Shown here piece by piece: positions 42,201 to 55,400 of a stretch of DNA of 64,000 nucleotides. Made by a program: the position numbers and the translations under genes. Each line of letters begins with the position of its first letter. Position 1 is the stretch's first letter. This DNA comes from Brachionus manjavacas (Eukaryota; Rotifera; Eurotatoria; Ploima; Brachionidae): assembly GCA_019054805.1 (NCBI GenBank), contig JAHQIY010000002.1, positions 2,356,001 to 2,420,000 on the forward strand, in the 5' to 3' direction. The notes below the pieces were generated by a model. That model was not told the DNA's origin and searched no databases. It saw only the letters and a list, made by a program, of their open reading frames with translations.

Positions 42201-45036
42201 ACACTCGTCCAGCGCCTCCTCCAAATTTTCGTCATTCAAAAGCATCGAAGGCAGATTGTTGTTAGTGTCATGAACGCACAAGTGCGCATGTCGCGATGCT
42301 AGCTTGGTATTGGACAAGTCGGATAGATAGTTCGAACTGTTCGATAAGACCAGAGGACTTAAACCGGATGGCGATGGATAGAAGTGTTTAGACGGATGAC
42401 TAATTGATATATTTGACGATTTGCTCAGACTTTTGCATCGCTTGTCCTCGTTTTGCAGCATTTGCATTTCTTTCAGAAGCATGTCAATGCCAAGCTCGCA
42501 GCTGGAGGCCGACGAGTTGGACAGGGTCCGGTTCGATGTTCCGGTCGAGTCCGAGCGAGCTCGGCAGAAGTCGTCGGACGAGCGGAACTCGGACCGACTT
42601 TGTCTGACCGGTCTGTTCTCGAAGCAAAAAAATTCGTCAGCATAATTTTCGTCAAAATCGTCCTGGTCATACTCCTCATCTTCGTCCTCGTCCAAAAATT
42701 CGTTTTCACAGTTTTTGGTCTTTTTTCTTTTGCGCTCCATTTCGATCAATGCTTTGATCTCCTCTTGCCTCTTTCGTTCTCTTTCCTCCTTGACTCTTTT
42801 CTCTTCGGCAGCCTCTATTTGCTGCACAAAATTCTCATTGATGCCACAGCCGAACACGAAGCCGGACATGGCGTGAAAATGAGTCAGTATTGTGACGGCC
42901 ATTAGCAGTTCAGTCACAGTCCAGTTGCTTTTTAGAATTTTTTCTATGTGTGCCGAGTTAATGCGCCATGGCTGATGGCACAGTATTTTGTTTATCTCGT
43001 TTAGCTCTTTGAGTTTGTCCGGCACGGCCTCCAGTCCGCTTCTGATCCAGGCTTTTTTGCCATTCTGAGATTGAAATTCTTTTTCTTGTTGCTTGACCAA
43101 GTAGATGCAGCGGTGGCGGGCCGAGGCCATTATGGCGATGAAGTGGCGTGTGTCGTAGGACAAGGCGCCATGCTGGCCGTACATTAAATAGTTGGAGAAG
43201 CCGATGAACTCCTTTAGAAATTCGGGGTGAAAACTTATTATTCGAATTAGATTGTCCACAAAGCCTTCTTGTGCGTATATATCCGAATAGATGCTAGACA
43301 ATGTCTCGTTTTTTGACACCAACTGATCATTCAACAAAATCTTAATTAAATTTTGTATTATTATTTTTTTTTAATTTGAATTTCGATTTTAATTCAAGTG
43401 TTCTTTTTGACTTTATTAAGGATTGTCTAATTTCCTAAAATTATTGATTAAGTTGAATTTTTTCCTGTAGAGAAAAATTGACGATCATCAGTGGGATCAA
43501 TAAAATTAAATAGGACAACTAGCAAAAATTAATATTCATTTTTTTAATGAAAGTCGGTAATTTTTTCATTTTTTTATTTTATATCAAAAAGTGGTCAACA
43601 ATGAAATAAAAAAAAATTAATAAGACATTTGAAAGAATGTCATTCATTTATTTTATTATAAATAAAATAAAATAAATTATTATTTTATTAATATAATTAA
43701 TTTATTAATTAATTTATTAATTAATTTTATTAATTTTATAAAAAAAATTTTTTGAATAAAAGTTAAAAAATGACAATAATAGTGATGAACTACAAGAGGA
43801 GACCTGCGGAGCCTAGCTAACTATCTACGAGAGGCTATTAACTTAGTATTTTATTAATTAATAGTCAGTGATGAGATAACAAAATATAACCTCTTATTAA
43901 CTTTGAAGTCTTGGTAACAATTTAATTTAAAAAAGAAAAAAATTAATTTGATGTATTTTTTGTTTATTTTGAGCATAGGAAAGGCTGGACTAAAATTTAA
44001 TAATAAATTTTTTTTATTTTTTTTCAATATGAACAAATCTAGTTGAAGAAACAAAGGAATAATTTAAAAAATTGAAATCGAGAGTTTAAAATTCATTATT
44101 AATAAGATAAATTTTAAGACAATTGATAAGATTCAGTGTCATTTTAGAAAAAAATAATGAATTTAATTGTATAATTTAAAAATTTATTTTGTTCCTGCTT
44201 AATTAAGAAAGCTTGAAATTTAAAAGAAAATAGCTACACTATTATGAAAAAGGGTCATATCATAATATATGTCTTTTTTAAGCTCGGCATTTAAATAGGA
44301 AAAATATCGCTAAGAGTATTAATTAAAATCAAATCACTAATTTGATGGAATGATTGAGGAAATGTTAATTATATTTTTTAAAAAAATTTTAAAAGGCCAT
44401 TTTAAATATTTTGAGTGCAGTCAGATTGTCATATTTTTAAAGATCTGTCATCAGCGGCGTTTTATTAAATAAATTAATATTAGTAGAAAAAAAATTTGTT
44501 TTTTTGTAACTTTCAATTTTTGGATTTATTTTAGTGATGATTTTTCTTTTAATTATCGAAACCAAAAAGCCTCGATATTTTACCAAAAACCATCTTTTAG
44601 AAACAAAACTCAATTTGGTTAACGCGAAGCTTTTAAAATTTAAAATTCAAATTTTCTAAATCAAAAAGTTTTTTTTATTTGAGAGGAATATTATAATAAG
44701 TTTTAAAGAAAATAACAATTAAATTAATTGCTTAATTAAATATTCTTTTGCACTCATAATTAAAAAAGCGAACAAAAAAGAAGAGATTTATAAAAAAATT
44801 TAAGGTTAATTATTCCAGGTTCTTATGTTTGGTTACAAGACAACAAAAAAAAGTATGCTTACTTCTTTAAAAGGCAAAAAAGCACTGACCGCATCGGAGC
44901 TTGTTTCGTCCAAAAATGCGCCACTCTGACTCGAACCACTGGCACTAGCATTTTGGGCGGACGCTCTGTTAGGTGAAAAATACGAATGCAGAGAACTGTA
45001 GCCGGACAATGGCGACAAAGATAATAAATCGTTCAT
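39259..45036 (-). CDS. SESN: Sestrin
   Basis: Three exons on the minus strand (45036-44863, 43340-41800, 39571-39259) join in frame, giving 675 residues. Sestrins bind GATOR2 and restrain mTORC1 when leucine is low; they also respond to stress. The start ATG has an in-frame stop 30 bases upstream. SAFLPFKE ends exon 1; exon 2 gives the N-terminal helical domain (HFIAIMASARHRCIYLV) and a linker of about 250 residues that is acidic, Lys/Arg-rich and Ser-rich, far longer than in human SESN2 (480 residues). Exon 3 gives the C-terminal domain (LFRRAVWHYVHSLYGVQYDD, HSEKVHVNIV). The threonines and arginine that contact leucine in human SESN2 (T374, T377, T386, R390) and Glu451 are kept; Trp444 aligns with Met. 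In the redox motif, Cys136 and Tyr138 match C125 and Y127, but His132 aligns with Gln143. Both introns carry mobile elements. Confidence 0.95.
40287..41196. mobile_element. ~910-bp inverted-repeat element in Sestrin intron 2
   Basis: The ends are inverted copies of about 45 bp: GTTCGTTTCAATTCGA then CATTTCAATTCAGAAAAA at 40298-40332, with the complement at 41152-41187. GGG/CCC mark the outermost bases. Two internal near-palindromes, built on GATGTCA..TGACATC, lie at about 40671-40691 and 41032-41048. No frame long enough for a transposase is present. No target duplication could be fixed; hAT-like ends are possible but unproven. Confidence 0.75.
41411..41512 (+). repeat. LINE 3'-tail fragment in Sestrin intron 2
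   Basis: A GC-richer segment with CTCCTAGTAGG, TCTCCGCAA, TTGCTTGCC and GTAGCTTTTA ends in an ATT repeat (about 41493-41511). It is the same 3' module as in the nested LINE at 34366-34970, here with no coding sequence, in antisense orientation to Sestrin. Confidence 0.6.
43775..43850 (-). repeat. LINE 3'-tail fragment in Sestrin intron 1
   Basis: On the minus strand this reads GGCTCCGCAG.., CTCTTGTAGTT.., ending in ATTATT. The order matches the 3' module at 41411-41512 and 34366-34450 with more divergence. It lies in the intron 43341-44862. Confidence 0.45.
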
Positions 45037-48000
45037 GTTCAAATTGATATTGAAGCCAAATTCTTACATACAAGCATTCAGTTTATCTCATGTAGTTGAG
45101 CGTCGGCAATCTATGTTCTATGCGCGGAACAAACAAAAAGTGAAAAAAAAACAATATTTGCAAATAATTATGTCGTGATTTACTGTTAAAAATCTAAATA
45201 AAAAAAAATAAATTTTAGTCCGAGCCTTGGTCAGGTGTTGTGATCGCGAGATAGTTTGGACGTGGCCAAACGCTCAAAATCACCCCCGAAATGCTTCCTA
45301 AGCCAAAATAACAACTATTTAAAAAAAAAAATTTCTCTTTTATAAATTTATGGTTTGTTCTTTCGCTTTATTTCTAATTGTCTACTCTCACTGGTTCAGA
45401 CCCATTCACATTATAATAATGATATTTTGGGCTTGCTGCATTCGCTAAGTCTAATTATTATGCCCATAAATGAGTGAGTATTTGGTATGAATATTTGCAT
45501 TAATTATGCTAATCTATCATAGGATTTGATTTAAATCATATGTATTATCATATGTCAACATGAAGCTTGGATTGAAAAACAGCTGAGAGAGGCCCAAATT
45601 GATTATCATAATGAGCATTTGAGGAACAAAAATCAATAATTTAGAAAGAACGGGTGGAGTTTGATCGGCTGAGGTTTAAATTAGAAAATGGTGTGCTATT
45701 TTTTTTGTCTGATGATCAGCTGCTAAAAAGTCGCGTGAGAGACCCGTGAGCTGTGAACACATGACCCTTTTTGATTGACCATTTTGTTCAACTGGATGAA
45801 AGCGTGCATCTCTTGTACACACATTGCTAGTCATTGTGGATGAAAATTTAAACATTGAAATGCTAGATGGGGATGGTGATGAGAATAGAAAAGAATTCAA
45901 GATTAAAGCTAAATTTAGTGAAACAAATTTTTTGTTTGAAAAATAAAATAAAATTTTGAATGGACTTCGACCTTGTCATTAAACAAAAATTAGTTTATTC
46001 ATTAAGAAATTTTTTGTATCACCATTGAGCTGCTCACAATTGATTTCTAGGCCCAAAAATTTCGCCTCTTAAATTTTGACATTTTCATTAGGATGTCCTA
46101 AATGAAAAATTTTCAACAAATTTTTAAAATAAACTACTCTTGAAATTGTCAGTCTGCTGTGTTGGTCAGGCAAACTCTTGAACTAGCTAGAGACCGATAA
46201 TTTTGACATGCTCCTTAAACATCAAATTGAGCTAGTCGAATTTTGAGAAAATGAATGCTTCTTTTTTCTTCGTCGAGTTATTAGTCATACATATTTCAAA
46301 TACACATACTTCAAATTTAAAGATTTAAAAATTCACTGCATAGACTCTCATATAAATAGAGTTAAAATTTTGAAAAACGCGATTTTAATTCTATTAGAGA
46401 GATCTGCGTGGAGCGTTTGCTCTTTGAAATTTTGAATTTTTTGAGCTTTTATAGGAAAAACCGGCCGATATATTAAAACCTAAATTTTCACTTAGTTTAA
46501 AAAGTAAATTTTTATTTGTTTAGTAAATGAATTGAATTAAAAATAAAGAAAAAAAAAACAACATGTTATTCTATATGGAGAAAGAGTAAACTTCATTTCG
46601 GTCTTGCCACTCTGTGGCATAAATAATAGATGACAATGTTTGTTTAAGTCATGCTATTCTGTTTACAACTAGTTAAACTCAAAATTGGTTTTCACATACT
46701 CGATGATTTTTGCTCCATCGATTCATCGATCGCTCAAAAAAATTAATCAGAAATCCGATTTTCTCACATTGAATTCAAATGAAACTAGTTTTGAAAAAAA
46801 AATTTTTCTTATATCTAACAAAAAACGTGGTTAATATCAAGGCTAATAAATTGGCCTATTCAGGTTGTTGAAAACAAAATTTTGTACACGAAATAAGTGC
46901 ATAACAGCTGATATATAACTATCTTAAAACAAAAAAATGAATGCAAAAATTCGAACTCTAAGCCATTAAGTGCAGGCTCATCTGTTCTAGATCGTTAGCT
47001 ATCTATTTAATCTAGAGAAAAACGTGGCTCATTTAAAGCAAATGCATAGCCCAAGTGTTTCTAAGAGTTCGTTTAGCCTTTTAGATAAGTGGCCCACGTG
47101 TAAACCAAGCTATGCTCCTCTAAATATATTTTTTCTAATTGAATTTAACAATACATGTGTTTTTTTGTTTAAAATAAAAACTTTCTTAAAAAAATAATGG
47201 AAAATTTTGCTTCAGTCACTTGGGCAGAATTAATGAAAGCTAATTTAGCTCCATGAAATTAATTTGAGCATGGAAAATTTGAATTAGAAAAAAAATCTTA
47301 ATTAATCGAGCTTGGCTTTCAACACTGCACTACCAAGTCTTGTAATTTAGCCCAATTTTTAATATTTTTCATTCAATTCGACAGAGTCATAGTGACATTG
47401 CTAGTCCTTCTAGTTTTGAGAATTTATTTTTCAGCAAAGTCAGAATTGTATGGCAACACTTTAGCTAGTTAAAGAAAATAATAAACTCAAATTCAATGCT
47501 CAGCTATTCTTAATTATTAACCCAGTTCAAGAAAAAAAAATATTTTTTTTGTAAATTTTTTTAACCTATGCGGTCAAAATGAGCTTAAATTGCTAAAATT
47601 ATCCAGATAAGCTATTTTTTTTCTTACATAAACTAAAATTTTAATTCGATTAGAATCTTTTCGAATTCTAACTAGCAGTTTTAGTAGTTATAATCTATGC
47701 TTATGATTAATTAAAATCAATATTTTTTATCTTTTTTAAAACCATAAATGATCCTGAGCGTGTTAGTTCATGCTTTATTAGATCTGTATGCTGCCTCTTT
47801 GCTTGAATTGTCAAAATATTAGGGATTATAAATTTTACTATTAGATTTTCATATTCCAGGTAAATTTATAACAACATATTTAATCCAAACTACCTGATTT
47901 TTCGATAAAAAGAATTTTATTAGTTTTATTGCTAATTTAAGATAGCAAGCTATTCAAATTAAAAAATGCATTTTGCATACGGATACGGTATGTGGTATTT

Positions 48001-48752
48001 AAGCAATCTTGATTTTTGGTATATTGTTCTTTTTTTTTGTTTCTCAAATAAATTCCGCTTGGTATTAAAATTTTTGTATATTTATTTTTTCCTAGTTCTA
48101 TGTACATTTTAAAGAATCGCCTACTAAAAGTGACATGTAGAAGCTTAATTTGAAACTAAACCAATAAACCCTCCTTCCTGATTGTAAATTTAATATCAAT
48201 TTAAAAAATTTAATACCAAAAATCACACAAAATAAATGTGTACTTTAAACTATTAAAAATTTAGTTTGAATAAAAGATATTTGTCCAAAAATTGCTCTTA
48301 GATAAATCTACATATAGAGTTACTTTAACTTGAGCATGAATGAATTGAACAAAAATATAAAATATAAAATATTTTTTGTATCACAGTGGTAAAAATTAGA
48401 ATTTATTAAAAATTCACTCGGCGGAACAATAAGCTAAAGTACGCTTTTAATCGAGTCAATTTAGCTTAATTGAAAATAAAAAAAAAGAATTGGAATTAAT
48501 AAAGAAATAGAATTGAGACCTTATTCGAATATGATTCCGCACAAAGCCGGAAGTTGATGGGGAAATTAAAAAATTGAAGAAAACGATGATTAAGAAGAAG
48601 AAATTTCAATTAAATAAGCATGTTTTAACTGTTTTTGCTAGTCTTGTTGTATGATAAAAATAATTATTTTCCTTCGTTTCTTTTTTTTATTTTTTGAAGG
48701 CTTTGAGGTTTACTGGTTCTAAATTAATAGCAGTAATTTAATGGCAACACAA

Positions 48753-48768
48753 ACACACACACACACAC
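48753..48768. repeat. CA microsatellite
   Basis: A run of about eight CA units lies in otherwise A/T-dominated sequence. Confidence 0.8.
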
Positions 48769-51700
48769 TCACTGAGAAATCATTTCTGTAATTACCAGAA
48801 ATATATTGATTTTTAATTTATTAAAAAAAAGGCCAGAATTTAATTATTTCAAAAAACAAGTGAGCCTAAAAAATAATTTTTATAATTCTCAAAAACAGAA
48901 ACTTCTTTAGCTCCTCAGTTGAGAGTTGCGTTCTGAACAAGGGTAGTTAATATCGTGACTTGTTCATTTTATCACTTGGCCGGTTGATTGCTCACGTTCT
49001 AAAATTTTCCTAGTCTTTATAGCAAAAAAAAACATATGATTATTATAAATGCAAAACAAAAATGTAAATTTTCAATTTACAAAACGCTATCTTAATATTT
49101 AGACAATTTTTAAAGTAAATATTAAAACTAATTATCCAATTGTCTTAAACTTTTCTAGACATTTAAAAAAATCTTCTCAAATTTTGCTTAGCAATTAGTA
49201 GTTGTGCAAATAATTGCTATTACATAATCCTAGGAGATCATTTAAAAATATAAATTTTAAATCAGACTATTTTGGTAACCTTTCCAACATTGCGCCTAAA
49301 AATTCAGCTGTCATTCATCATCACGCGCATTTAAATGTCTAATTAAAATCTTGAATTTTTTTTTTTTAATGAGCAAACATTTGCTTTGGTTAAGGCTGCA
49401 TTTAACCCAGGTGAGCGATCAAAAAACGCATCGTGATAAATGTGCCAAGAAAAAAAAATCAAAAAATACCAAAATGAAAAATGATCTTAAATAGTCGAAT
49501 TTTTTGACAAGCCGATTATATAATAGGATAAAATGAGAAGCCTTCAAAAATCAGACACATCAAAATATTTTTTTTTTCTAAATTTAAGTTTAGAAAATGT
49601 CATTTTAGCTTAAAACTTATTCAAATTTTGAAAATTAACCTTTCTGCCGTGTAGGTTGTTATTTAAAATTTTTGGTTGTTATTGTTTTAGCTTAAACCGA
49701 ATGCGTTGTTATTTGTCAATGCACTATTACTTTTTTTTATTATTATTTTATGCATAGTTTCTAGTTAAAAGCTCACTTTGGTTCAATCTTTCATTTGAAA
49801 TTTTACATTAATTTTTTTCACAACAAAACAATTTGGATGGCTTTGAATAAAAAAAAATTTCATCTCAGCTGTTTTTGTAAACTAAAAATCGATTCAAAAA
49901 AAATGATAAATATTTATTGATTCCTAGACTCGATATTGTTATGGTTTCCCGTCAAGATGCCTAGCTTGAATTCCATTAAGAGACCAATTTTGGTTGCTCA
50001 TTTTATATTCGAAAGCTTTTAAAACAAATCCACATGCTATTTTTCATCATGATAAAATCAAAAATGTTAAACAATATCAATCTCTTGAATATACGTGTTC
50101 ATCACGAACCCTCAGAAACCATATTTTTCTATCACAAATATTTGCTTTGCCATTTAGGAGATAGCAGAATTCAAATATTTGAATTAATAATAATTTAGCT
50201 TAATTCAATGGCAAACACATGAGAGAATATGTCTGAGTTGACACAGCCAAACTCGCTCAGAACCTAGTCACAATTTTAAATAATTAATTTGATTAATAAT
50301 AAATAATTAAATGTTCAAGTAGCCGAATGGTTTCTAATAAATATTATTCAGTTGAGATTTGAAAATAATTGCTTCTTTACCTTGATTACTAGGTAATTGC
50401 GTCTAATTAGACTACTTGAATTAAAAATTTTCAAAGCGCTGATCTCAAGAAATCGATGGAATCTTTATTAAAAATAGCTTAGATTTTATCTCGAAATCCG
50501 CTTCTTTAGCTCTATTTTGATAGTAAAATACTCTCTTATTTTTCTGGCATAAATTGATTAGAAATTTTTAAGAATTTAGATTAACGGGTATAATTTGCTC
50601 CAGAGCATTCATTTTGATAATCCGAGATTATTTCCTCGAGATTAGTTAACTTAATCAAATTACTTCTTAAAAGTAGTCATCTTAAAACAAAGTATCTTGA
50701 CTCAGGATTAAAATAAACCACTTTGAGTATCGATTACTATATCGGGCCGACCTAATTGCTGATTCTAAAGAATATGCTCGAAGAAATAAATTTTAAAAAA
50801 TGAAATTTTATTTGCATTTTTATCTTTCAAATTTTTTAAATAAATAATTTATTTATTTTTGTAATTTTAATTGAAAAATTATTTATTTTTTAGCACTTAA
50901 ATGAAACAAAATTACAGTGTCCTCACAAGAGGGTTCAATCGAAGGGACAGCCCATTATTAAATTTAAAAATAAAATATCACATCATGACATTTTCTATAT
51001 TACATTTAAGTTCTTTTATGTTTTTTTATCGGCTAACTGAAATTATTTCTAGTTGTAGAAATAAATAATAATTAAATGTTTTATTAAATTTACTAAAAAA
51101 ATAAAAAAGAAACTATAATTAAAAAAATCAAATCACCCGTTGTACTCTAGCATGCTTGACATATTTTGGTTAAAATTGGTAATTAGCATAATGCATAGAT
51201 TTTTTTTGACAAATTTTTTAAACGCTTCATGAAAAATAATTGAAAATACTTTATCAATCAGATTTGTTTAGGAAATCAACTGAGTGAGAGAAGTACTTAA
51301 ATTTATTAAAACTCTTCAATTTAAGTTATTAAAGAGTCGAATTTCGCCGAATGTTCGATTAAATAGATGAATCCTTTAAAAATATTCAATGAGCGAAAGA
51401 CTCTCGATCTAAATCAATACTTAAAACTGTCTATTAGATTAAATTAAACAAAAAAAAACTAGCTCGAGAATTGAATTGAAATTGTAATTTATTTATAAAA
51501 TAAAATTGTTTATAAGAATTTTTATGCATAGAAAATTTAGTTTAGGGAACCTTTTTGGGTTATTTAAACAAGGAATTAGTCTTGATTGAAAACAAAATTT
51601 AGGCTTTGAAAAAAAAATAAAGAATATCTCTGGGAATATTTTCTAAATTAAATTAGACAAAGAAAAAAAGCTCTTCCAAAAGTTTATCTTAATCCCAAAT

Positions 51701-51924
51701 CTAATCAATCTTCCACTTATTATTTTTAAAATCTAAGACCAATATTTAGCCTAAATTGATAATGACTTTAATTGTTTAAATCTCAAATGCCTAAAATAAA
51801 AAGAACGGTAGTAGTTATTTTGAGATTAATCAAAAATAGCTTTAAGTGTAAAAGTGAAATAAACCGAGTAATCATAAAACAATTTACAATTAATAACTAT
51901 TATTCCTTTTGAAAATCATAGATC

Positions 51925-52012
51925 CGCTTGCTTACCCAGGATTTGAACTTCAATTTTTGCTTGCCTAAAATCCGTCTAGATGCAATGATAATGCCATTAG
52001 ATTGACGCAATT
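51925..52012 (-). other. tRNA-like remnant
   Basis: On the minus strand, TAATGGCATTA resembles a tRNA A box and GTTCAAATCCT, about 50 bases later, a B box. The T arm does not pair (only two of five stem pairs) and no complete acceptor stem forms, so it is not a working tRNA. A tRNA pseudogene or the head of a tRNA-derived SINE is possible. Confidence 0.25.
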
Positions 52013-52384
52013 TATCAAGCTCATTTTAAGCCATTTTACAAATTATTCTTTTCTGAATTAATTTTCCACTAAATACCCTAGGATCCAATCGAACAAATAT
52101 GCTCGATTCTTAGTGCTCAGCCTGCTTGCATTAAGAATCCTTTTTTCGTTGATACGATTTCGGCTTCAAGTTGTTCTTTGACTGGTAAACTGCATCCTTA
52201 CACTCGAACAAAAAAAATCAAAGGATCAAAACAATTTTTGATAAAAGTACAAAAAATTTCTAAAAAAATGCAAAATTTCGAAATTTACTTATTAAAGAAT
52301 GAATATTTTTTTAGAATTTTCTGATTTTAAATAAAATAGGGTTGGTTTGGAAACAAAGTAAAATGAATTGAAATAATTAAGACC

Positions 52385-52495
52385 TTATTCAGGGTCCATA
52401 TTAATCAACTAGTTATTTATTACTAGTTCCTCCGGTAGTTCATGCCATAGACTTAGAGATATCTTTGTATAATAGGGAAAAATAGAGATTCAATT
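52385..52495 (-). mobile_element. LINE C-terminal relic
   Basis: The minus strand reads ISLSLWHELPEELVINN then stop, matching the conserved end of LINE ORF2 (FF..R....WNSLP..VV). It is short and decayed. Confidence 0.45.
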
Positions 52496-55400
52496 ATAAA
52501 AAAATTGAAATTTTTAAAAAACTTTCACTTGAAAATTACTCAAGAGCAAGATATTAGCATTATATCTAAAAAAAAATCTAAAAAAAATGATTAATAAATT
52601 TTTATCAATTTAATTTTATGTATTTTTTTTGGGAAGAAATACATAAAATTTTACCAAAAGAAAATTTTTAAACATTGACTTTAATTGAAATGAAAATTAA
52701 ATTAATTTATTATTTCGTATATCTATATTGAAAGCTGCTTCAATTTAAAAAATATAAAATTAAAAGTTAAACTGAGCTAAAAGAAATAAAAATAGCATTT
52801 GAGAAAATAATGAATTTATAGAAGGAAAGACGATACATGAAAAATAAAAAATGTTTAATTAAATATTGGACTGTTTGACGAAGAAATAAAAAAAAGATTT
52901 AAAAAATTTACAACTAGACTAAGGATTTGGGGCAATGTGAAAACTAAGTACAAAAATTAAATTACCAAAATAAAAAATAAAATATGTGTTCTGACAAATA
53001 TTTAAGTTTTTATTTGTAATTTAAATTAATACTTTTTCTAAATTTCGAAGTACAAATTAAAAAAATCAAGAAACTTAAAAAGATAAAAAATATCTAATTT
53101 ATTTTAAACACTTTATGATTTAAATTTTTGGAATTTTTTAATAAATGTAATAAAATTTCACATTACCGGATTTTGGTTTACAATTCCAAGATTTATTTCT
53201 ATGATGGTTTAAATTAATAACGGTATAAACTTTTACCATAATGCTTTGCTAAGTCTAACGATTAATTATGAGAATGATTTTAGATGATTTTTATTTTCTT
53301 TTTCACTAAAATTCAAATTTGCTTGTCTACATAAAAAGGTAGATAAAAAATTTAGAATCTTAATTCATATTTAAAAAACTTAGTTCAAAAATTTTTTCTA
53401 CAACCAATGCTGCTTATAATCTAGACGATTTTTTAAAAACCGATCCAAAAAAAAATGATTTATTTTGGATATTTAATCACTGAAAAAAAAATTGGAGATT
53501 TTTAATCATTTTATTCTGTTCTTTTTTCTTTAAATTAGCAAAATGAAAAGTTTTCTAAATTTCAAACAGAAAAAAAGAAAAAACTTAAAATAAAAGTCAT
53601 GTGAGAGAAAAATATTAAACAGCAATTAGAATGGAAATTAAATTTAAAAGAAGATCTTTTTATAAAAATATCATTTATTTTAAGACCAGAATGATCCTAA
53701 ATATAATGATCTAATAGCGTAGATTTTTATACTAAAATTCATAAAGTAAACTAGGTTACAAAAATACTCTTTTATTAGTAAGAAAAAAAAATTGGCCATC
53801 TTCTTTTACACTGGCTTTAAAAGTTTTGAGCTTAAAAATAGCGTCATATGTTATTTATTTTTATAGCATTAATATTAATCTAACCTGCTATCTTGCTAAT
53901 CTTAATTTTTATTTCAAAATAGATAAAATAAAATAGCGCATTGCTTTGAAATTGATTTCTTAAAAATTAAAACTAATTTTTATTGTCAAATGCTTGATTT
54001 GCAAGTAAAATTTTCACTAAGGAAGGAACCATCCCGGTTTTTCAAGCATAATTCAAGTGATTTAATGACTTTAAAAAAAATTCCAAGTATTCATCCGGAG
54101 TAAATATAACTATTTGGTATACTTGCTAACAAAAAATTGCTTGTTCCTAAAATATCTTGGTTTTCCAAAATTTACGTTGCTCATTTATGAAAATATTTAG
54201 ATTAGTAGCGTTTATCCCGAGCAAACTTTTGGGTATTTTCGTAGCTGTTTACAATAAACGCCTAAAATAACTCAATATAATACCAACGATTTTCAAGAAA
54301 TCGATTTCTTCTATAATTAGCGTTCAATAATTAAGACCCTGGTGTTATTTAACACAGCTAAAAAAGAAAATAAACTATTTTAAGAAAAAAACGCCTTTGA
54401 GTCATTGCAAAAGTCATTTGAATAAAAAATTTCCTCAGAATAGAAGGGGCTAAACAAATTTCTTTAGTTACAAAAAGAGTATAGTCATTGTTGCCAGATA
54501 TCTTTTCTAGCATTAAACGTTTTGATCGACTGGAAAATTCTAATTATTAAAAAAAATAAAGTTTATTTTTTTTTAAATTCTAAATTGAATAAAAATCTAG
54601 GTAAAAACAATTCTAGATAAGATGGTTTAGATCCAGCAAAGCTTTAGTGAACTGCAAAGCACTACCTAAACCCCTAAAGAGCAAATTTTCAACTCTTTGC
54701 ATTAAAATTTGCTCCGACTGGTAAATATTTAGATAAAACTGGGAAAAAAATCTCATAATTTATTTACACGAGCAAAGCATTGCCAAAGTAAATTTCTATG
54801 CTTCTTGAGTAATCTTTTCCTCTGTTTAAGCTAGTTTAAAAGCTGCTATCATATGCCATTTTGTATTGCTTTTTTCTAATTGTATTCTTAAATCGTTTTG
54901 TCTTATCTCGACTTTTTTTGGTAAACTAAAGCCCCCCATTCTGATAAGTTAAAGAGTATACTTTTCAAAATTTAGATTGTGTGAATAGACTCACCAAAAA
55001 ATGAAAAAATAAGCATTTTAGAAAACATACTCAAGGTAAATAATTTTCAAATAAATTTAGTCTAGAAGATAGAAGTTGTCTGTGTGTGCTCGACAACCAT
55101 ATAATTATTTTAATTAAGAACTAATTAATTTTGCTAGATAAATTTAAAAATTTTATTACCTAAAAAATGTTTAGACTCGTATTTACGAATTTATTCAAAT
55201 TCCAATTTAAAGCAAGATAAGATGATTAAACTTTTCATTATATATTTATAGAAGATTTTTTAGCAAATTCGTCGAGTTAAATGACACGAAAAGAAAATAA
55301 ACCAAATAAAATTATCTTCAGTGCAGCCTAAAAATTTTTAATCTCCAGTCACTTGGGTTAATCAGATTCAAATTCGTTTAGATTTGTACCTTGCTAAACA

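Noticed and set aside
42404-42905. Plus-strand frames up to 150 codons opposite Sestrin exon 2
   Set aside because: They result from the GC-rich composition of the Sestrin linker; the minus-strand frame joins perfectly to other Sestrin exons.
45676-45900. 74-codon minus-strand frame upstream of Sestrin
   Set aside because: No recognisable content, no clear splice link to exon 1, and Sestrin exon 1 has its own ATG with an upstream stop.
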